A stretch of 64,000 nucleotides of DNA from an uncultured Acetatifactor sp. (GCA_910584235.1 CAJTZD010000019.1:3210-67209), one strand, 5' to 3'. Positions 24,063 through 33,057 are shown, counted from the first letter of the stretch. Program-made: numbers and translations. Notes: generated by a model from the sequence alone, not told the origin.

Positions 24063-26423
24063 ATGAATGAATGGAACAATGGGCCGGCAGAGGAGCTGAC
24101 GGCAGGGCAGGATGCGGCGGAACGGCAGGAAATAGCCGCAGAGACTGCACAACAGAAAGAGACCGGAGACTTAGACATGACACAAGACTGGAAAGAGCCC
24201 GACGACGCGGATATGACAGAGAATCCGGAAGAGGCCCGGGACGCTGAGGAGACGGAAGAGACGGAAGCAGCAGATGAAGCAGAAGATTTGGTGGCAGAAG
24301 AAGATGCAGAGGATATCCGCCGGCTGACGGCTGAGGGTAGGGCAGAGTCCCCGGAATATGCGGACGCTGCACCCGCATCGGCGGAGACGGGCGGAGGGGA
24401 GGCGCCTGACAGCGCCAGCCTGGCCTCTATCGAGCCCCTTTTGGACGAACGTATTGTACGGGCGGTGCGGGAGATGGGATTTGAGAAGCTGACTCCTATT
24501 CAGGTACAGGCGATTCCGTACCTGCTGGACGGCGAGGATATCATCGGACAGGCCCAGACAGGGACGGGCAAGACGGCGGCTTTCGCCATTCCTGCCCTGC
24601 AGAAAATTGACCCGGATCTGAGGAAGCTTCAGACCGTGATTTTATGCCCTACCAGAGAGCTTGCCATGCAGGCCGCGGAGGAGATCCGGCATATTGCCAA
24701 ATTTATGCACGGCATCAAGGTGCTGCCGGTCTATGGCGGGCAGGAGATCAGCAAACAGATCAAAGGGCTTAAGGACGTGCAGATCGTAGTGGGTACCCCG
24801 GGCCGGGTGATGGATCATATGCGCCGTCATACCATCAAGCTTGACTACGTAAATATGGTAGTGCTGGACGAGGCGGACGAGATGCTTGACATGGGATTTC
24901 GGGAGGATATGGAGCTGATCCTGGGCGAGGTTCCCAATGCCCATCAGACAGCCCTTTTCTCCGCCACTATGCCTCAGCCTATTTTGGAGATCGCGAACCG
25001 GTTCCAGAAAGACGCCAGGCTGGTGCGGGTGGCGGCAAAGGAGCTGACCATCCCTTTGGTGTCCCAGAGATATTACAGAGTGAAGAGCCAGGACAAGGAT
25101 GCGGCCTGCATCCGGCTGCTGGAATACTATCAGCCCAAGCTTTGTCTGATATTCTGCAATACGAAGATCAAGGTGGACGAGGTGTCGGAAATGCTGAAGA
25201 AAGCGGATTTCCGTGCCGAGGGGCTTCATGGAGATATGTCCCAGCATCAGAGGGACGTGGCTATGAATCATTTCCGGAACGGCAGCACCAATATCCTCAT
25301 TGCCACAGATGTGGCTGCCAGAGGCATCGATGTAGACAATGTGGAGGTGGTCATTAACTATGATCTGCCCCAGGACAACGAATACTATGTGCACCGCATC
25401 GGCAGGACAGGCCGTGCGGGTAAGACCGGACGGTCATTCACCTTTGTCAGCGGCAGGGAGTTGTTCCGTGTGCGCCAGATAGAGAGATTCTGCCATACCA
25501 CCATTGAGGAGAGAGAACTTCCCGCCGCTTCCAAGGTTATGAAAGCAAAGGCGGAGAAGTATCTGAACGAATCCTGGGAGCTTCATGGGCATGAAGACAT
25601 GGATCTGATGAAGAGCTATGTGGAGCGCAAGATGGAGGAAGCGGGCTGCGATGCCCTGGATCTGGCCGCTGCGATGCTTAAGCTCCATATCGGGGATGCG
25701 GGGCCGGAGATAGAGGCGGACGACTATGTGGCCAGAGGCGGCAGAGGCGACCGGGGCAGAGGAAGAGGCGGCCGCGGGAGACGGAGCCGGGGTGACGAGC
25801 GTCGGGGAGGAGACCGCAGCGAGTCGAGAGAGGGCCGCAGAAGACGCGAACGTGACGAGGAGCGGGAGAGCCGCAGAAGACGCGGACGTGATGAAGAGCG
25901 GGAAGAGCGCAGAAGACGTGAACCGGATGAAGCGCGGGAAAGCTATGCGAGAAGCGACCGGAATGAGCAGCACGACATTCTCCGGGAGAGCAGAAGCTCC
26001 GCCCGGGGGCAGGAGAGCAGAAACAATGACCATGAGGAAAGCCGCGAGAGCCGTGACGACTTTAGAAGACGCGGGCGTGAGGAAGAGAGGGAGAGCCGTA
26101 GAAGACGCGACCGCGAGGAAAGCCGTGACGACCTTAGGAGACCGGGCCGTGAGGAAAGCCGTGACGACCGCAGAAAACGTGACCGCCAGGAAGAGCGCGA
26201 TGGCCGCAGGAAACGTGAGAGAGGCGAGGAGCGGGCAGCCCATGGGAGATTCGAACGTGAGAGCAGCCGGGAGCGGGAGAGCCGCAGAGGCCAAGAAAGC
26301 GACCATGACAGCCGCAGAAGCCGCGACCGCGAGGAAAGGCGTTCGTCCAGGCTGCGGGATGTAAGACTGGATGGCAGCGGGAAAGGACTTGCTTTCTCTT
26401 TTCCCAAGAAGAAAAAGAAATGA
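24063..26423 (+). CDS. DEAD-box RNA helicase with acidic head and Arg/Glu-rich tail
   Basis: ATP-dependent RNA helicase of 786 residues. An acidic extension (about 1-120) precedes the core: Q motif MGFEKLTPIQVQAIP, Walker A AQTGTGKT near 165, PTRELA, TPGRV, DEAD in VLDEADEMLDMGF near 268, SAT, ARGID and HRIGRTGRAG. From about residue 558 to the end is a tail of RGG-like and Arg/Glu-rich repeats (GGRGDRGRGRGGRGRRSRGD, then repeated RRRRERDEERESR-like units), far longer than in most CshA/DeaD proteins. The tail should bind RNA and may drive condensation. A weak ribosome binding site leaves the start open; an ATG at 24177 with GGAG is an alternative. Confidence 0.92.
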   Translation: MNEWNNGPAEELTAGQDAAERQEIAAETAQQKETGDLDMTQDWKEPDDADMTENPEEARDAEETEETEAADEAEDLVAEEDAEDIRRLTAEGRAESPEYADAAPASAETGGGEAPDSASLASIEPLLDERIVRAVREMGFEKLTPIQVQAIPYLLDGEDIIGQAQTGTGKTAAFAIPALQKIDPDLRKLQTVILCPTRELAMQAAEEIRHIAKFMHGIKVLPVYGGQEISKQIKGLKDVQIVVGTPGRVMDHMRRHTIKLDYVNMVVLDEADEMLDMGFREDMELILGEVPNAHQTALFSATMPQPILEIANRFQKDARLVRVAAKELTIPLVSQRYYRVKSQDKDAACIRLLEYYQPKLCLIFCNTKIKVDEVSEMLKKADFRAEGLHGDMSQHQRDVAMNHFRNGSTNILIATDVAARGIDVDNVEVVINYDLPQDNEYYVHRIGRTGRAGKTGRSFTFVSGRELFRVRQIERFCHTTIEERELPAASKVMKAKAEKYLNESWELHGHEDMDLMKSYVERKMEEAGCDALDLAAAMLKLHIGDAGPEIEADDYVARGGRGDRGRGRGGRGRRSRGDERRGGDRSESREGRRRRERDEERESRRRRGRDEEREERRRREPDEARESYARSDRNEQHDILRESRSSARGQESRNNDHEESRESRDDFRRRGREEERESRRRRDREESRDDLRRPGREESRDDRRKRDRQEERDGRRKRERGEERAAHGRFERESSRERESRRGQESDHDSRRSRDREERRSSRLRDVRLDGSGKGLAFSFPKKKKK

Positions 26424-26458
26424 AGGAAGCGGAAATATTCCGGAGGAATTGACAGAAT

Positions 26459-26995
26459 ATGAGAATCGGAACAGGATATGACGTGCACAGGCTTGTACAG
26501 GACCGGGAGCTGATCCTGGGAGGTGTGAAGATCCCCTATGAAAAAGGTCTCCTTGGCCATTCGGATGCGGACGTGCTTCTCCACGCAGTCATGGATGCCC
26601 TGCTGGGGGCTGCAGCCCTGGGGGATATCGGAAAGCATTTTCCGGACAGCGACCCTGCTTACAAGGGCATTTCCTCCATGGCTCTTTTGGAAAAGGTAGG
26701 GGAGCTGCTGGCCCAAAAAGGCTTTATCGTGGAAAATATTGACTCCACCATCATTGCCCAGGCGCCGAAGATGCGCCCCTATATCGAGGCCATGCGGGAG
26801 AACATTGCGGGAGCCCTGGGGCTGGAGAAAGATTTTGTCAGCGTGAAAGCCACCACGGAAGAGGGAATGGGCTTTACGGGAGCGGGTCAGGGCATTGCGG
26901 CCCAGGCAGTGTGTCTGCTGACAAGCCCCTTTGACCTGACGGCACAGCGGATCCCGGGCGGATGTGAGGGATGCGGCGGATGCCAGAAAGCGTAG
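26459..26995 (+). CDS. ispF: 2-C-methyl-D-erythritol 2,4-cyclodiphosphate synthase
   Basis: Fifth enzyme of the MEP isoprenoid pathway; it cyclises CDP-methylerythritol phosphate with release of CMP. MRIGTGYDVHRL carries the metal-binding Asp8 and His10, LLGHSDADVLLHAVMDALLG the third ligand, His34, and FTGAGQGIAAQAVCLL is the usual end. The family is about 157 residues; this protein adds about 20 and ends CEGCGGCQKA, three Cys in CxxCxxC spacing, which is unusual. It follows the helicase closely and is probably co-transcribed. Confidence 0.95.
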   Translation: MRIGTGYDVHRLVQDRELILGGVKIPYEKGLLGHSDADVLLHAVMDALLGAAALGDIGKHFPDSDPAYKGISSMALLEKVGELLAQKGFIVENIDSTIIAQAPKMRPYIEAMRENIAGALGLEKDFVSVKATTEEGMGFTGAGQGIAAQAVCLLTSPFDLTAQRIPGGCEGCGGCQKA

Positions 26996-27041
26996 GAACT
27001 TTTGGCGGGAGCTGCAGTCTGTATGAATTTTTACAAAAGCA

Positions 27042-27070
27042 TTGACAGAACGGACTTTTTTGCATATTCT
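27042..27070 (+). promoter_or_regulatory. Promoter of the cysteine operon leader
   Basis: TTGACA (27042-27047) and TATTCT (27065-27070) with a 17-bp spacer. Transcription would start near 27078, giving a leader of about 800 nt before cysE. Confidence 0.75.
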
Positions 27071-27104
27071 GTTAGTAGAGATTTACCATTGTTTTTTGCA
27101 ATAA

Positions 27105-27487
27105 TAGGAAATGCAGGGAACGGAGAGAGTACTTTTCCGGGTGACAGGGATTGAGCATCTGCTGTTGCAAAAAGGCGCCAGAGAGGGACTGCAAATGGAA
27201 GACGCGGATTCCTGTGGAAGAAAAGCAGCTTGAACGCAAAAGCTTCCATGGAAGAAAGGCATTCAGATGCTGGGAGCGGTCCTCGCCGGGGGAAAAGGAA
27301 GTGCATCCGGGAGCAGGTCTGCCGAAAGCTTTGCATGGCGTCATCCGTAAGGGATGAGAGGCCGCGGGAGCGCTAGGCAGGCACGTGGGCGCGCGTTAGG
27401 CGTATGGAGTGAAAGGCCTGTGGGCCTTTAAGTAGAGTGGAACCGCGGGAAGATGCCGTCTCTAAGGAGAGGGATTTCCCGCGGTTT
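27105..27487 (+). promoter_or_regulatory. T-box riboswitch (cysteine expected)
   Basis: The 14-nt T-box AGAGTGGAACCGCG lies at 27434-27447. CCGCGGGAA (27445 region) pairs with TTCCCGCGG, followed by TTTT, forming the terminator that the T-box antiterminator would replace. Upstream, GGAGAGAGTAC (27122 on) and CCAGAGAGGGA (27178-27188) resemble stem I. GCATCTGC (about 27155) pairs with GCGGATTC (about 27204). The specifier codon could not be fixed; TGC at 27190-27192 is a candidate, and cysE-cysS downstream makes Cys-tRNA the expected ligand. At over 360 nt it is longer than most T-boxes. Confidence 0.88.
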
Positions 27488-27489
27488 TA

Positions 27490-27615
27490 GCGTGAGAAGA
27501 AGTTCTAGGTGGATAAAGTACATCCACCAAGAACTTCTAGGCTTGTGAGCGAACAAGTTCGCTTAACAAGCCGGTCTCACGCGGAAGAATGCCCATAATG
27601 CGGGCATTCTTCCAG
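27490..27615 (+). other. Three-hairpin junction in the cysE leader
   Basis: GCGTGAGA (27490-27497) pairs with TCTCACGC (27575-27582) and encloses two long hairpins: AGAAGTTCT/AGAACTTCT (27498-27538, with an inner GGTGGAT/ATCCACC) and GGCTTGT/ACAAGCC (27540-27572, with an inner AGCGAA/TTCGCT). A third hairpin, GAAGAATGCCC/GGGCATTCTTC, follows directly. The whole has the layout of a three-way junction downstream of the T-box terminator. Its function is unknown. Confidence 0.75.
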
Positions 27616-27865
27616 GGTTCGGCGTTTATTGGGTGGGGGTATAGTGTTTTAGGGTTCGGCGTTTATTGGGTGGGGGTATAGTGTTTTAGGGTTCGGCGTT
27701 TATTGGGTGGGGGTATAGTGTTTTAGGGTTCGGCGTGTTTTGGGTGGGGATATAGTGTTTTAGGGGTCGGCGTGTGTTGGGTGGGGGTATAGTGTTGCAG
27801 GGTTCGGCGTTTATTGGGTGGGGGATATAGTGTTTTAGGGGTCGGCGTTTATTTTGGGGATTTGG
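27616..27865 (+). repeat. 37-bp tandem repeat array in the cysE leader
   Basis: About six and a half units of 37 bp, each starting GGTTCGGCGTTTATTGGG and containing GTGGGGGTATAGTGTTTTAG. The first three are nearly identical; later ones carry substitutions and small indels. The array ends about 20 bp before the cysE start, so it is transcribed as part of the operon leader. It is G/T-rich on the coding strand and shows no conserved reading frame. Confidence 0.92.
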
Positions 27866-27886
27866 GTTTGATTTGGGAGGGGTTGT

Positions 27887-28555
27887 ATGGGGATAATTAA
27901 GAATATTACGGAGGAGATTCGGATTATCAGGGAGCGGGATCCGGCTATTCATTCCGCTATGGAGGTTTTTCTTTATCCCAGCTTTAAGGTGATGATTCAT
28001 TATCGGATTGCTCACAGACTTTATGAAAAGGGGCATTATTTTTGGGCCAGGTGGGTGTCACAGAGAGGGGTTCGCAAGACGGGGATTGAGATTCATCCCG
28101 GAGCGAAGATTGGGAAAGGTTTTTTTATCGACCACGGAAATGGCGTCATTATTGGGGAGACTACGGTTATCGGGGACAATGTGACGCTGTATCAGGGGGT
28201 GACTTTGGGAGGCACCGGCAAGGAACATGGAAAGCGGCATCCCACGGTGGGCAACAATGTGATGATCAGCGCAGGGGCGAAAGTGCTGGGTTCGTTTACC
28301 ATCGGAGACAATTCCAAGATCGGAGCGGGGAGCGTGGTCTTGAGCGAGGTGCCGCCCTGCTCTACGGTGGTGGGCGTGCCGGGGCGGGTGGTGAAGCGGG
28401 GCAATATGGCTCTGCCCCAAGAGACCCTGAACCAGACAGATCTGCCCGATCCGATTAAAGAAGACATCGCTAACCTCCAGCATGCCAATTCGGAGATGGT
28501 CAATCGCCTCCTGGAGCTGGAGCGGCAGATTAAGGATCTGAAAGCAAAGCCCTGA
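27887..28555 (+). CDS. cysE: Serine O-acetyltransferase
   Basis: First enzyme of cysteine synthesis; it transfers acetyl from acetyl-CoA to serine. 222 residues with a helical N-terminal domain (about 1-65) and a left-handed beta-helix of hexapeptide repeats (IEIHPGAKIGKGFFIDHGNG through VVGVPGRVV). The active-site His is in IDHGNGVIIGE, and GGTGKEHGKRHPTVG is the substrate loop. The C-terminal 45 residues form a coiled helix. GGGAGGGG sets the ATG. It heads an operon behind a T-box, so charging of tRNA-Cys should control it. Confidence 0.95.
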   Translation: MGIIKNITEEIRIIRERDPAIHSAMEVFLYPSFKVMIHYRIAHRLYEKGHYFWARWVSQRGVRKTGIEIHPGAKIGKGFFIDHGNGVIIGETTVIGDNVTLYQGVTLGGTGKEHGKRHPTVGNNVMISAGAKVLGSFTIGDNSKIGAGSVVLSEVPPCSTVVGVPGRVVKRGNMALPQETLNQTDLPDPIKEDIANLQHANSEMVNRLLELERQIKDLKAKP

Positions 28556-28624
28556 GGGGAAAGCCCTGAGGGGTTGGATAGATACGATTTGGAGCCTGCC
28601 CCAGGGCGGGCGGAGAGGAGAAAA

Positions 28625-30058
28625 ATGGAGAACAGGTTAAGAATCTACAACACACTCACCAGAAAGGTGGAACAGTTTATTCCAAACGCAGAGGGGAAAG
28701 TGGCCATGTACACCTGCGGTCCTACGGTGTACCATTTTGCCCACATCGGGAATCTGAGAAGCTATATTATGGAGGATTTGCTGGAAAAGACACTGCGGTA
28801 CATGGGCTATGACGTAAAGCGGGTCATGAACATTACGGATGTGGGACATCTGTCCAGCGATGCGGATACGGGCGAGGACAAGATGCTTAAGGGCGCGAAG
28901 CGGGAGCACAAGACGGTGATGGAGATCGCGAAGTTCTACACGGATGCCTTTTTTGCCGACTGCAAAGACCTGAATATCAAGACCCCGGATGTGGTGGAGC
29001 CCGCCACCGGCTGCATCCCGGAATTCATTCACATGATCGAGAGTCTTATGGAGAAAGGCTTTGCCTATGAGAGCGGAGGGAATATTTACTTTGACACTTC
29101 TAAACTCAGGGATTATTATGTGCTCTCCAACCACAGCGAGGAAGAGCTCTTGGTAGGCGTGCGGGACGATGTGGATGAGGATGAGAACAAGCGCAATAAA
29201 ACGGATTTCGTGCTCTGGTTCACTAAGTCCAAGTTCGAGGATCAGGAGCTGAAATGGGAGAGTCCCTGGGGGATGGGGTACCCCGGCTGGCACATCGAGT
29301 GCTCCTGCATCTCCATGAAGCATTTGGGGGAGTACATGGACATCCACTGCGGCGGCGTGGACAATATCTTCCCCCACCACACCAACGAGATTGCCCAGAG
29401 CGAGGCCTATCTGGGACACAAATGGTGCAATTATTGGTTCCATGTGCACCACCTGAACGACAAGGCGGGCAAGATGAGCAAGTCCAAAGGAGAATTCCTC
29501 ACCGTGTCCCTGCTGAAGTCCAAGGGCTATGACCCCAGAGTGTACCGCCTGTTCTGTCTCCAGTCCCATTACCGCAAGCCCCTGGAGTTCTCCTTTGATG
29601 CCCTGGACAATGCGGGCGCCGCCTACGACAAGCTGGTGAAGCGCATCGGCAGCCTGCAGAAAGGGAATGAAAAAGAGGTGGATCAGGAGAAATTCGCGGC
29701 CTACAAAGCCCGTTTTGAGGAGGCGCTGGGCGATGATCTGAATTCCTCCATGGCACTGACCGTGATCTACGACATGCTCAAAGACGATATGTCGGACGCC
29801 ACGAAATATGCCCTTGCGGAGGACTTCGACAGGGTGCTGTCCCTGGATCTGACCACGGCTTACGCCGCGAAAGAGGCGGAGGCAAACGGGGATGTGGACG
29901 CTGCCATGGAAAGCTATATTTTGGAAAAGATAGAGGAACGTAAGGCAGCGAAGAAAGCGAAAGATTTTGCTAGGGCAGATGAAATCCGGGCAGAGCTTCT
30001 GGAGAAAGGGATTGTCCTGGAGGACACCCGTGAGGGCGTGAAATGGAAGAGGGCATGA
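28625..30058 (+). CDS. cysS: Cysteinyl-tRNA synthetase
   Basis: Class I aminoacyl-tRNA synthetase, 477 residues. MYTCGPTVYHFAHIGNLRSY holds the zinc-ligand Cys and the HIGH-type HIGN; the further zinc ligands appear in HIECSCISM and GGVDNIFPHHTNE; KAGKMSKSKGEF is the KMSKS loop. The C-terminal third is the helical anticodon-binding part. GGAGAGGAG before the ATG at 28625 decides the start. It is co-transcribed with cysE and overlaps mrnC by 16 bases. Confidence 0.97.
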   Translation: MENRLRIYNTLTRKVEQFIPNAEGKVAMYTCGPTVYHFAHIGNLRSYIMEDLLEKTLRYMGYDVKRVMNITDVGHLSSDADTGEDKMLKGAKREHKTVMEIAKFYTDAFFADCKDLNIKTPDVVEPATGCIPEFIHMIESLMEKGFAYESGGNIYFDTSKLRDYYVLSNHSEEELLVGVRDDVDEDENKRNKTDFVLWFTKSKFEDQELKWESPWGMGYPGWHIECSCISMKHLGEYMDIHCGGVDNIFPHHTNEIAQSEAYLGHKWCNYWFHVHHLNDKAGKMSKSKGEFLTVSLLKSKGYDPRVYRLFCLQSHYRKPLEFSFDALDNAGAAYDKLVKRIGSLQKGNEKEVDQEKFAAYKARFEEALGDDLNSSMALTVIYDMLKDDMSDATKYALAEDFDRVLSLDLTTAYAAKEAEANGDVDAAMESYILEKIEERKAAKKAKDFARADEIRAELLEKGIVLEDTREGVKWKRA

Positions 30059-30558
30059 CGGAAGAATTCATAAAAGGCCGGGACGCAAAAGAAAGCGTGC
30101 CCGGGCAGGTCACGGCAGGAGGCTGCCCCCAAAGCCTCCTGGAACGGATATGGGACACTTTTCCGGGAAAACGCCAGGACATCCGCAGCTATTCCGGGCT
30201 GTCCCTGGCCTATATCGGGGATGCGGTGTATGATCTGGTCATCCGCACCGCAGTGGTATCCCGGGGGAACCGGGCCGTGAACGATCTGCACCGTGCCGCA
30301 ATCCGGTATGTCAGCGCCAATGCCCAGTCAAAAATGGTACAGGCCCTCATGGACAGTTTTACCGAGGAAGAGAAAGCGGTATACAAAAGAGGGAAGAACG
30401 CAAAACCGCACACCACTGCCAAGAACGCCAGCGTGGCAGATTATATGAGAGCCACGGGCTTTGAGGCAGTGATAGGATATCTATACCTGACGGACCGGAT
30501 GGACCGGGCGCTGGAGCTGATCGGAAAGGGGATTGAGCTGGCCGGGTTTACGATATAA
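30043..30558 (+). CDS. mrnC: Mini-ribonuclease 3
   Basis: Double-stranded RNA endonuclease that matures 23S rRNA ends. 171 residues: an N-terminal extension of about 48 residues, then the RNase III catalytic domain without a dsRNA-binding domain. LSLAYIGDAVYDLVIRTAVV carries the conserved Asp, VNDLHRAAIRYVSANAQ is a family block, and EAVIGYLYL holds the catalytic Glu. GAGGG six bases before the ATG at 30043 supports this start, inside the end of cysS. Confidence 0.93.
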   Translation: MEEGMTEEFIKGRDAKESVPGQVTAGGCPQSLLERIWDTFPGKRQDIRSYSGLSLAYIGDAVYDLVIRTAVVSRGNRAVNDLHRAAIRYVSANAQSKMVQALMDSFTEEEKAVYKRGKNAKPHTTAKNASVADYMRATGFEAVIGYLYLTDRMDRALELIGKGIELAGFTI

Positions 30559-30726
30559 AGCAAAAGGATGAAAGATAAGGCGCTTACACATAAACCGGAG
30601 AGACGGCATGACTTGATCCGGTGCTTCTACAGTAAAGGGAGCGGCCGGCTGCGAAACGGAGCTATGCGGATATGAGCAAAACAGCCGGGCATGGAATAAG
30701 CGCGGAATGGAGGAGAAAAGCAGACA

Positions 30727-31470
30727 ATGAGATACGAAGAATTTACAATAGAGGGAAGAAACGCGGTAAGGGAGGCATTCCGCTCCGGCAAGACCATAGA
30801 CAAGCTCTATGTGCAGGACGGCTGTCAGGACGGTCCTATCGTGGCCATCAAGAAAGAGGCGAAAAAGCAGGACACCATCATCAGGTATGTGACCAGAGAG
30901 CGCCTGGACCAGATGTCCGGCACCGGCAGGCACCAGGGGGTTATTGCCATGGCCGCGGCCTATGAATATGCCACGGTGGATGAGATTCTGCAGACTGCCA
31001 AGGCGAAACAGGAGCCGCCTTTTCTGATACTGCTGGACAATATCGAGGATCCCCACAATCTGGGAGCCATTATCCGTACCGCCAATCTGGCAGGGGCCCA
31101 CGGCGTCATCATACCCAAGAACCGCGCGGCAGGGCTGACCGCCGCGGTGGCCAGAACCTCCGCGGGGGCGTTAAACTATACCCCGGTGGCAAAGGTCACC
31201 AACCTGGCCAAGACAATTGAGGAGCTTAAGAAACAGGGACTTTGGTTTGTCTGCGCGGACATGGACGGCACTGTCATGTATAATGTGGACCTAAAGGGGC
31301 CCATCGGGCTGGTCATCGGCAGCGAGGGAGAGGGCGTGGGCAGGCTTGTGAAAGAGAAATGCGATATGGTGGCCGCCATTCCCATGAAAGGAAATATCGA
31401 CTCCCTGAACGCCTCCGTGGCGGCGGGGGTGCTGGCCTACGAGGCGCTGCGGCAGAGAAGCATAGGGTAG
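30727..31470 (+). CDS. rlmB: 23S rRNA 2'-O-ribose methyltransferase RlmB (TrmH family)
   Basis: SPOUT-class methyltransferase that modifies G2251 of 23S rRNA in studied bacteria. 247 residues: an N-terminal L30e-like RNA-binding domain (about 1-80) and the knotted catalytic domain with LLDNIEDPHNLGAIIRTANL, VIIPKNRAAGLT, LVIGSEGEGVGRLV and IPMKGNIDSLNASVAAGVLA. The gene lies in the conserved cysS-mrnC-rlmB-sigH cluster of Firmicutes; yacP, often next, is absent here. Confidence 0.95.
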   Translation: MRYEEFTIEGRNAVREAFRSGKTIDKLYVQDGCQDGPIVAIKKEAKKQDTIIRYVTRERLDQMSGTGRHQGVIAMAAAYEYATVDEILQTAKAKQEPPFLILLDNIEDPHNLGAIIRTANLAGAHGVIIPKNRAAGLTAAVARTSAGALNYTPVAKVTNLAKTIEELKKQGLWFVCADMDGTVMYNVDLKGPIGLVIGSEGEGVGRLVKEKCDMVAAIPMKGNIDSLNASVAAGVLAYEALRQRSIG

Positions 31471-31480
31471 GAGAGGGCGC

Positions 31481-32107
31481 ATGGCAGGAAAATATACGGA
31501 TTATGAGCAGTATACGGACGATGAACTGATCGACAGAATCCGCCGGGGGGAGACGGAGATCACGGACTATATCTGCGACAAGTACAAGAACCTGGTGCGC
31601 AGCAAAGCAAAATCCATGTTTATTCTGGGCGCGGACAACGACGACCTGATTCAGGAGGGCATGATCGGGCTGTTCAAGGCGGTGAGGGATTATGACATGG
31701 GAAGAGATGCCAGCTTCCATACCTTTGCGGACCTGTGTATCAGCCGCCAGATGTACACGGCGGTACAGGCTGCCAAGCGCCGCAAGCACCTGCCGTTAAA
31801 CACGTATATCTCCCTGGACAGCAAGGAGGCGGGGCCTGGCGAGGAGGAGCGGGAGCTCCCCAACTTGGGTGAAGTGCTGGCAAACCGGGTGGAGATGAAT
31901 CCGGAGGAGCTCTTTTTGGACAAAGAGAGGGTGGCATATCTGGAGAAGACCATCGAGGAGGAACTGAGCGATTTTGAGCGGCAGGTGCTGGATCTGTATA
32001 TGACCGGAATGAGCTATACAGAGATCGCAAAGGTTCTGGGAAGAGACGGGAAAGCCACGGACAATGCGCTTCAAAGGCTGAAAGCAAAGATCAGAAAGAA
32101 ACTGTAA
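31481..32107 (+). CDS. sigH: RNA polymerase sigma factor SigH
   Basis: Sigma-70 family factor of 208 residues that in endospore formers directs early sporulation and stationary-phase genes. Region 2 spans YTDDELIDRIRRGETEITDY through LIQEGMIGLFKAVRDYD and SFHTFADLCISRQM; region 4 holds YTEIAKVLGRDGKATDNALQ, the -35 recognition helix-turn-helix. Its place after rlmB is the conserved position of sigH. Its presence supports a spore-forming lineage. Confidence 0.95.
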   Translation: MAGKYTDYEQYTDDELIDRIRRGETEITDYICDKYKNLVRSKAKSMFILGADNDDLIQEGMIGLFKAVRDYDMGRDASFHTFADLCISRQMYTAVQAAKRRKHLPLNTYISLDSKEAGPGEEERELPNLGEVLANRVEMNPEELFLDKERVAYLEKTIEEELSDFERQVLDLYMTGMSYTEIAKVLGRDGKATDNALQRLKAKIRKKL

Positions 32108-32121
32108 AAGGGGAAAAAGAA

Positions 32122-33009
32122 GTGAAAAAGAGATGGAAGAAGCGAATTGGCATATTTCTTGCGGCAGCGGTAATCTGTACAGGCATCTGTTTGGGACTCT
32201 ATTTGCGGGAGCCCAGGTATGATATCACCCAATATGCGGATACCACAGGAATGCAAGCCATGTTTTATACCATTGAGTCCAACAGAGGGGACCTGATCGT
32301 GATCGACGGCGGCAACGCGGGAAATGCGGACTATGTAAAGGAGATAATCCGGAAAAAGGGCGGACATGTGGACGCATGGATTCTGACCCATCCCCATCCG
32401 GACCATATCGGGGCTTTTAATGTGCTGTGGGACGAGCTGCAGCCGCAGATTGATGTGATCTATACGACCGAAATCGACTATCTCACCTACCGGGACAGGG
32501 CTTTCGAGTGGGACGGCTTCGAGGGCTATGATCTCTTCCTGAATTATATGTCGGAGACAGATAAGATGACTTATCTGCACACGGGAGACGAACTGGATAT
32601 CTGCGGGCTTCATTTTCAGATCCTGCATGCCTGCGATGATTACGTCTATGAGGTCAGCCATGATATCGGCAATGACAGCGGCCTTATGATGCGTGTGACA
32701 AACCAGGAAGAGTCCATGCTCTTCTGCGCGGATGTGGGAGTCATGATGTCCGATAAGATCATCAATCAGTACGGCAGCCGGATCGCCTGCGACTATATCC
32801 AGATGGGGCATCACGGCAACGGCGGACTGTCGGAGGCGTTCTACAGACTGGCTTCGCCCAAGGCTGCGTTCTTTGATGCGCCGGACTGGCTGATGAACCC
32901 CGCGGAGGAGGGACGCTATACCACGCCGGAAAACAGAAAGCTGATGGAGAGCCTGGGAAGTAAGATCTATTCCTATGAGACAGCGCCGAATCGGATCAGA
33001 CTGAAATAA
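32122..33009 (+). CDS. Membrane-anchored metallo-beta-lactamase-fold hydrolase
   Basis: 295 residues. An N-terminal membrane segment (about 8-26) anchors or exports the protein; the rest is a metallo-beta-lactamase fold with HPHPDH (the HxHxDH metal site) near residue 93, a later Asp in LFCADVG and a His in MGHHGN. The GTG start has a purine-rich site upstream. Such free-standing domains resemble the ComEC C-terminal nuclease domain, but no DNA-uptake genes accompany it. Substrate is unknown. Confidence 0.85.
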   Translation: MKKRWKKRIGIFLAAAVICTGICLGLYLREPRYDITQYADTTGMQAMFYTIESNRGDLIVIDGGNAGNADYVKEIIRKKGGHVDAWILTHPHPDHIGAFNVLWDELQPQIDVIYTTEIDYLTYRDRAFEWDGFEGYDLFLNYMSETDKMTYLHTGDELDICGLHFQILHACDDYVYEVSHDIGNDSGLMMRVTNQEESMLFCADVGVMMSDKIINQYGSRIACDYIQMGHHGNGGLSEAFYRLASPKAAFFDAPDWLMNPAEEGRYTTPENRKLMESLGSKIYSYETAPNRIRLK

Positions 33010-33024
33010 GCGAAAGCGGTTTTT

Positions 33025-33057
33025 GCATAAAAAGCAAAGGCCGTTTTTATGCTTTTT
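33025..33057 (+). terminator. Terminator at the end of the cysE-sigH region
   Basis: GCATAAAAA (33025-33033) and TTTTTATGC (33044-33052) form a perfect stem followed by TTTTT. Confidence 0.88.

Noticed and set aside
25434..26716. Long frames antisense to, or in another frame of, the helicase tail
   Set aside because: They arise from the repetitive Arg/Glu codons of the helicase tail and have low-complexity translations without starts.
27686..28036. Minus-strand frame with repeated Pro/Asn/Ile units in the cysE leader
   Set aside because: It is a by-product of the 37-bp DNA repeats, overlaps cysE, and has no ribosome binding site.
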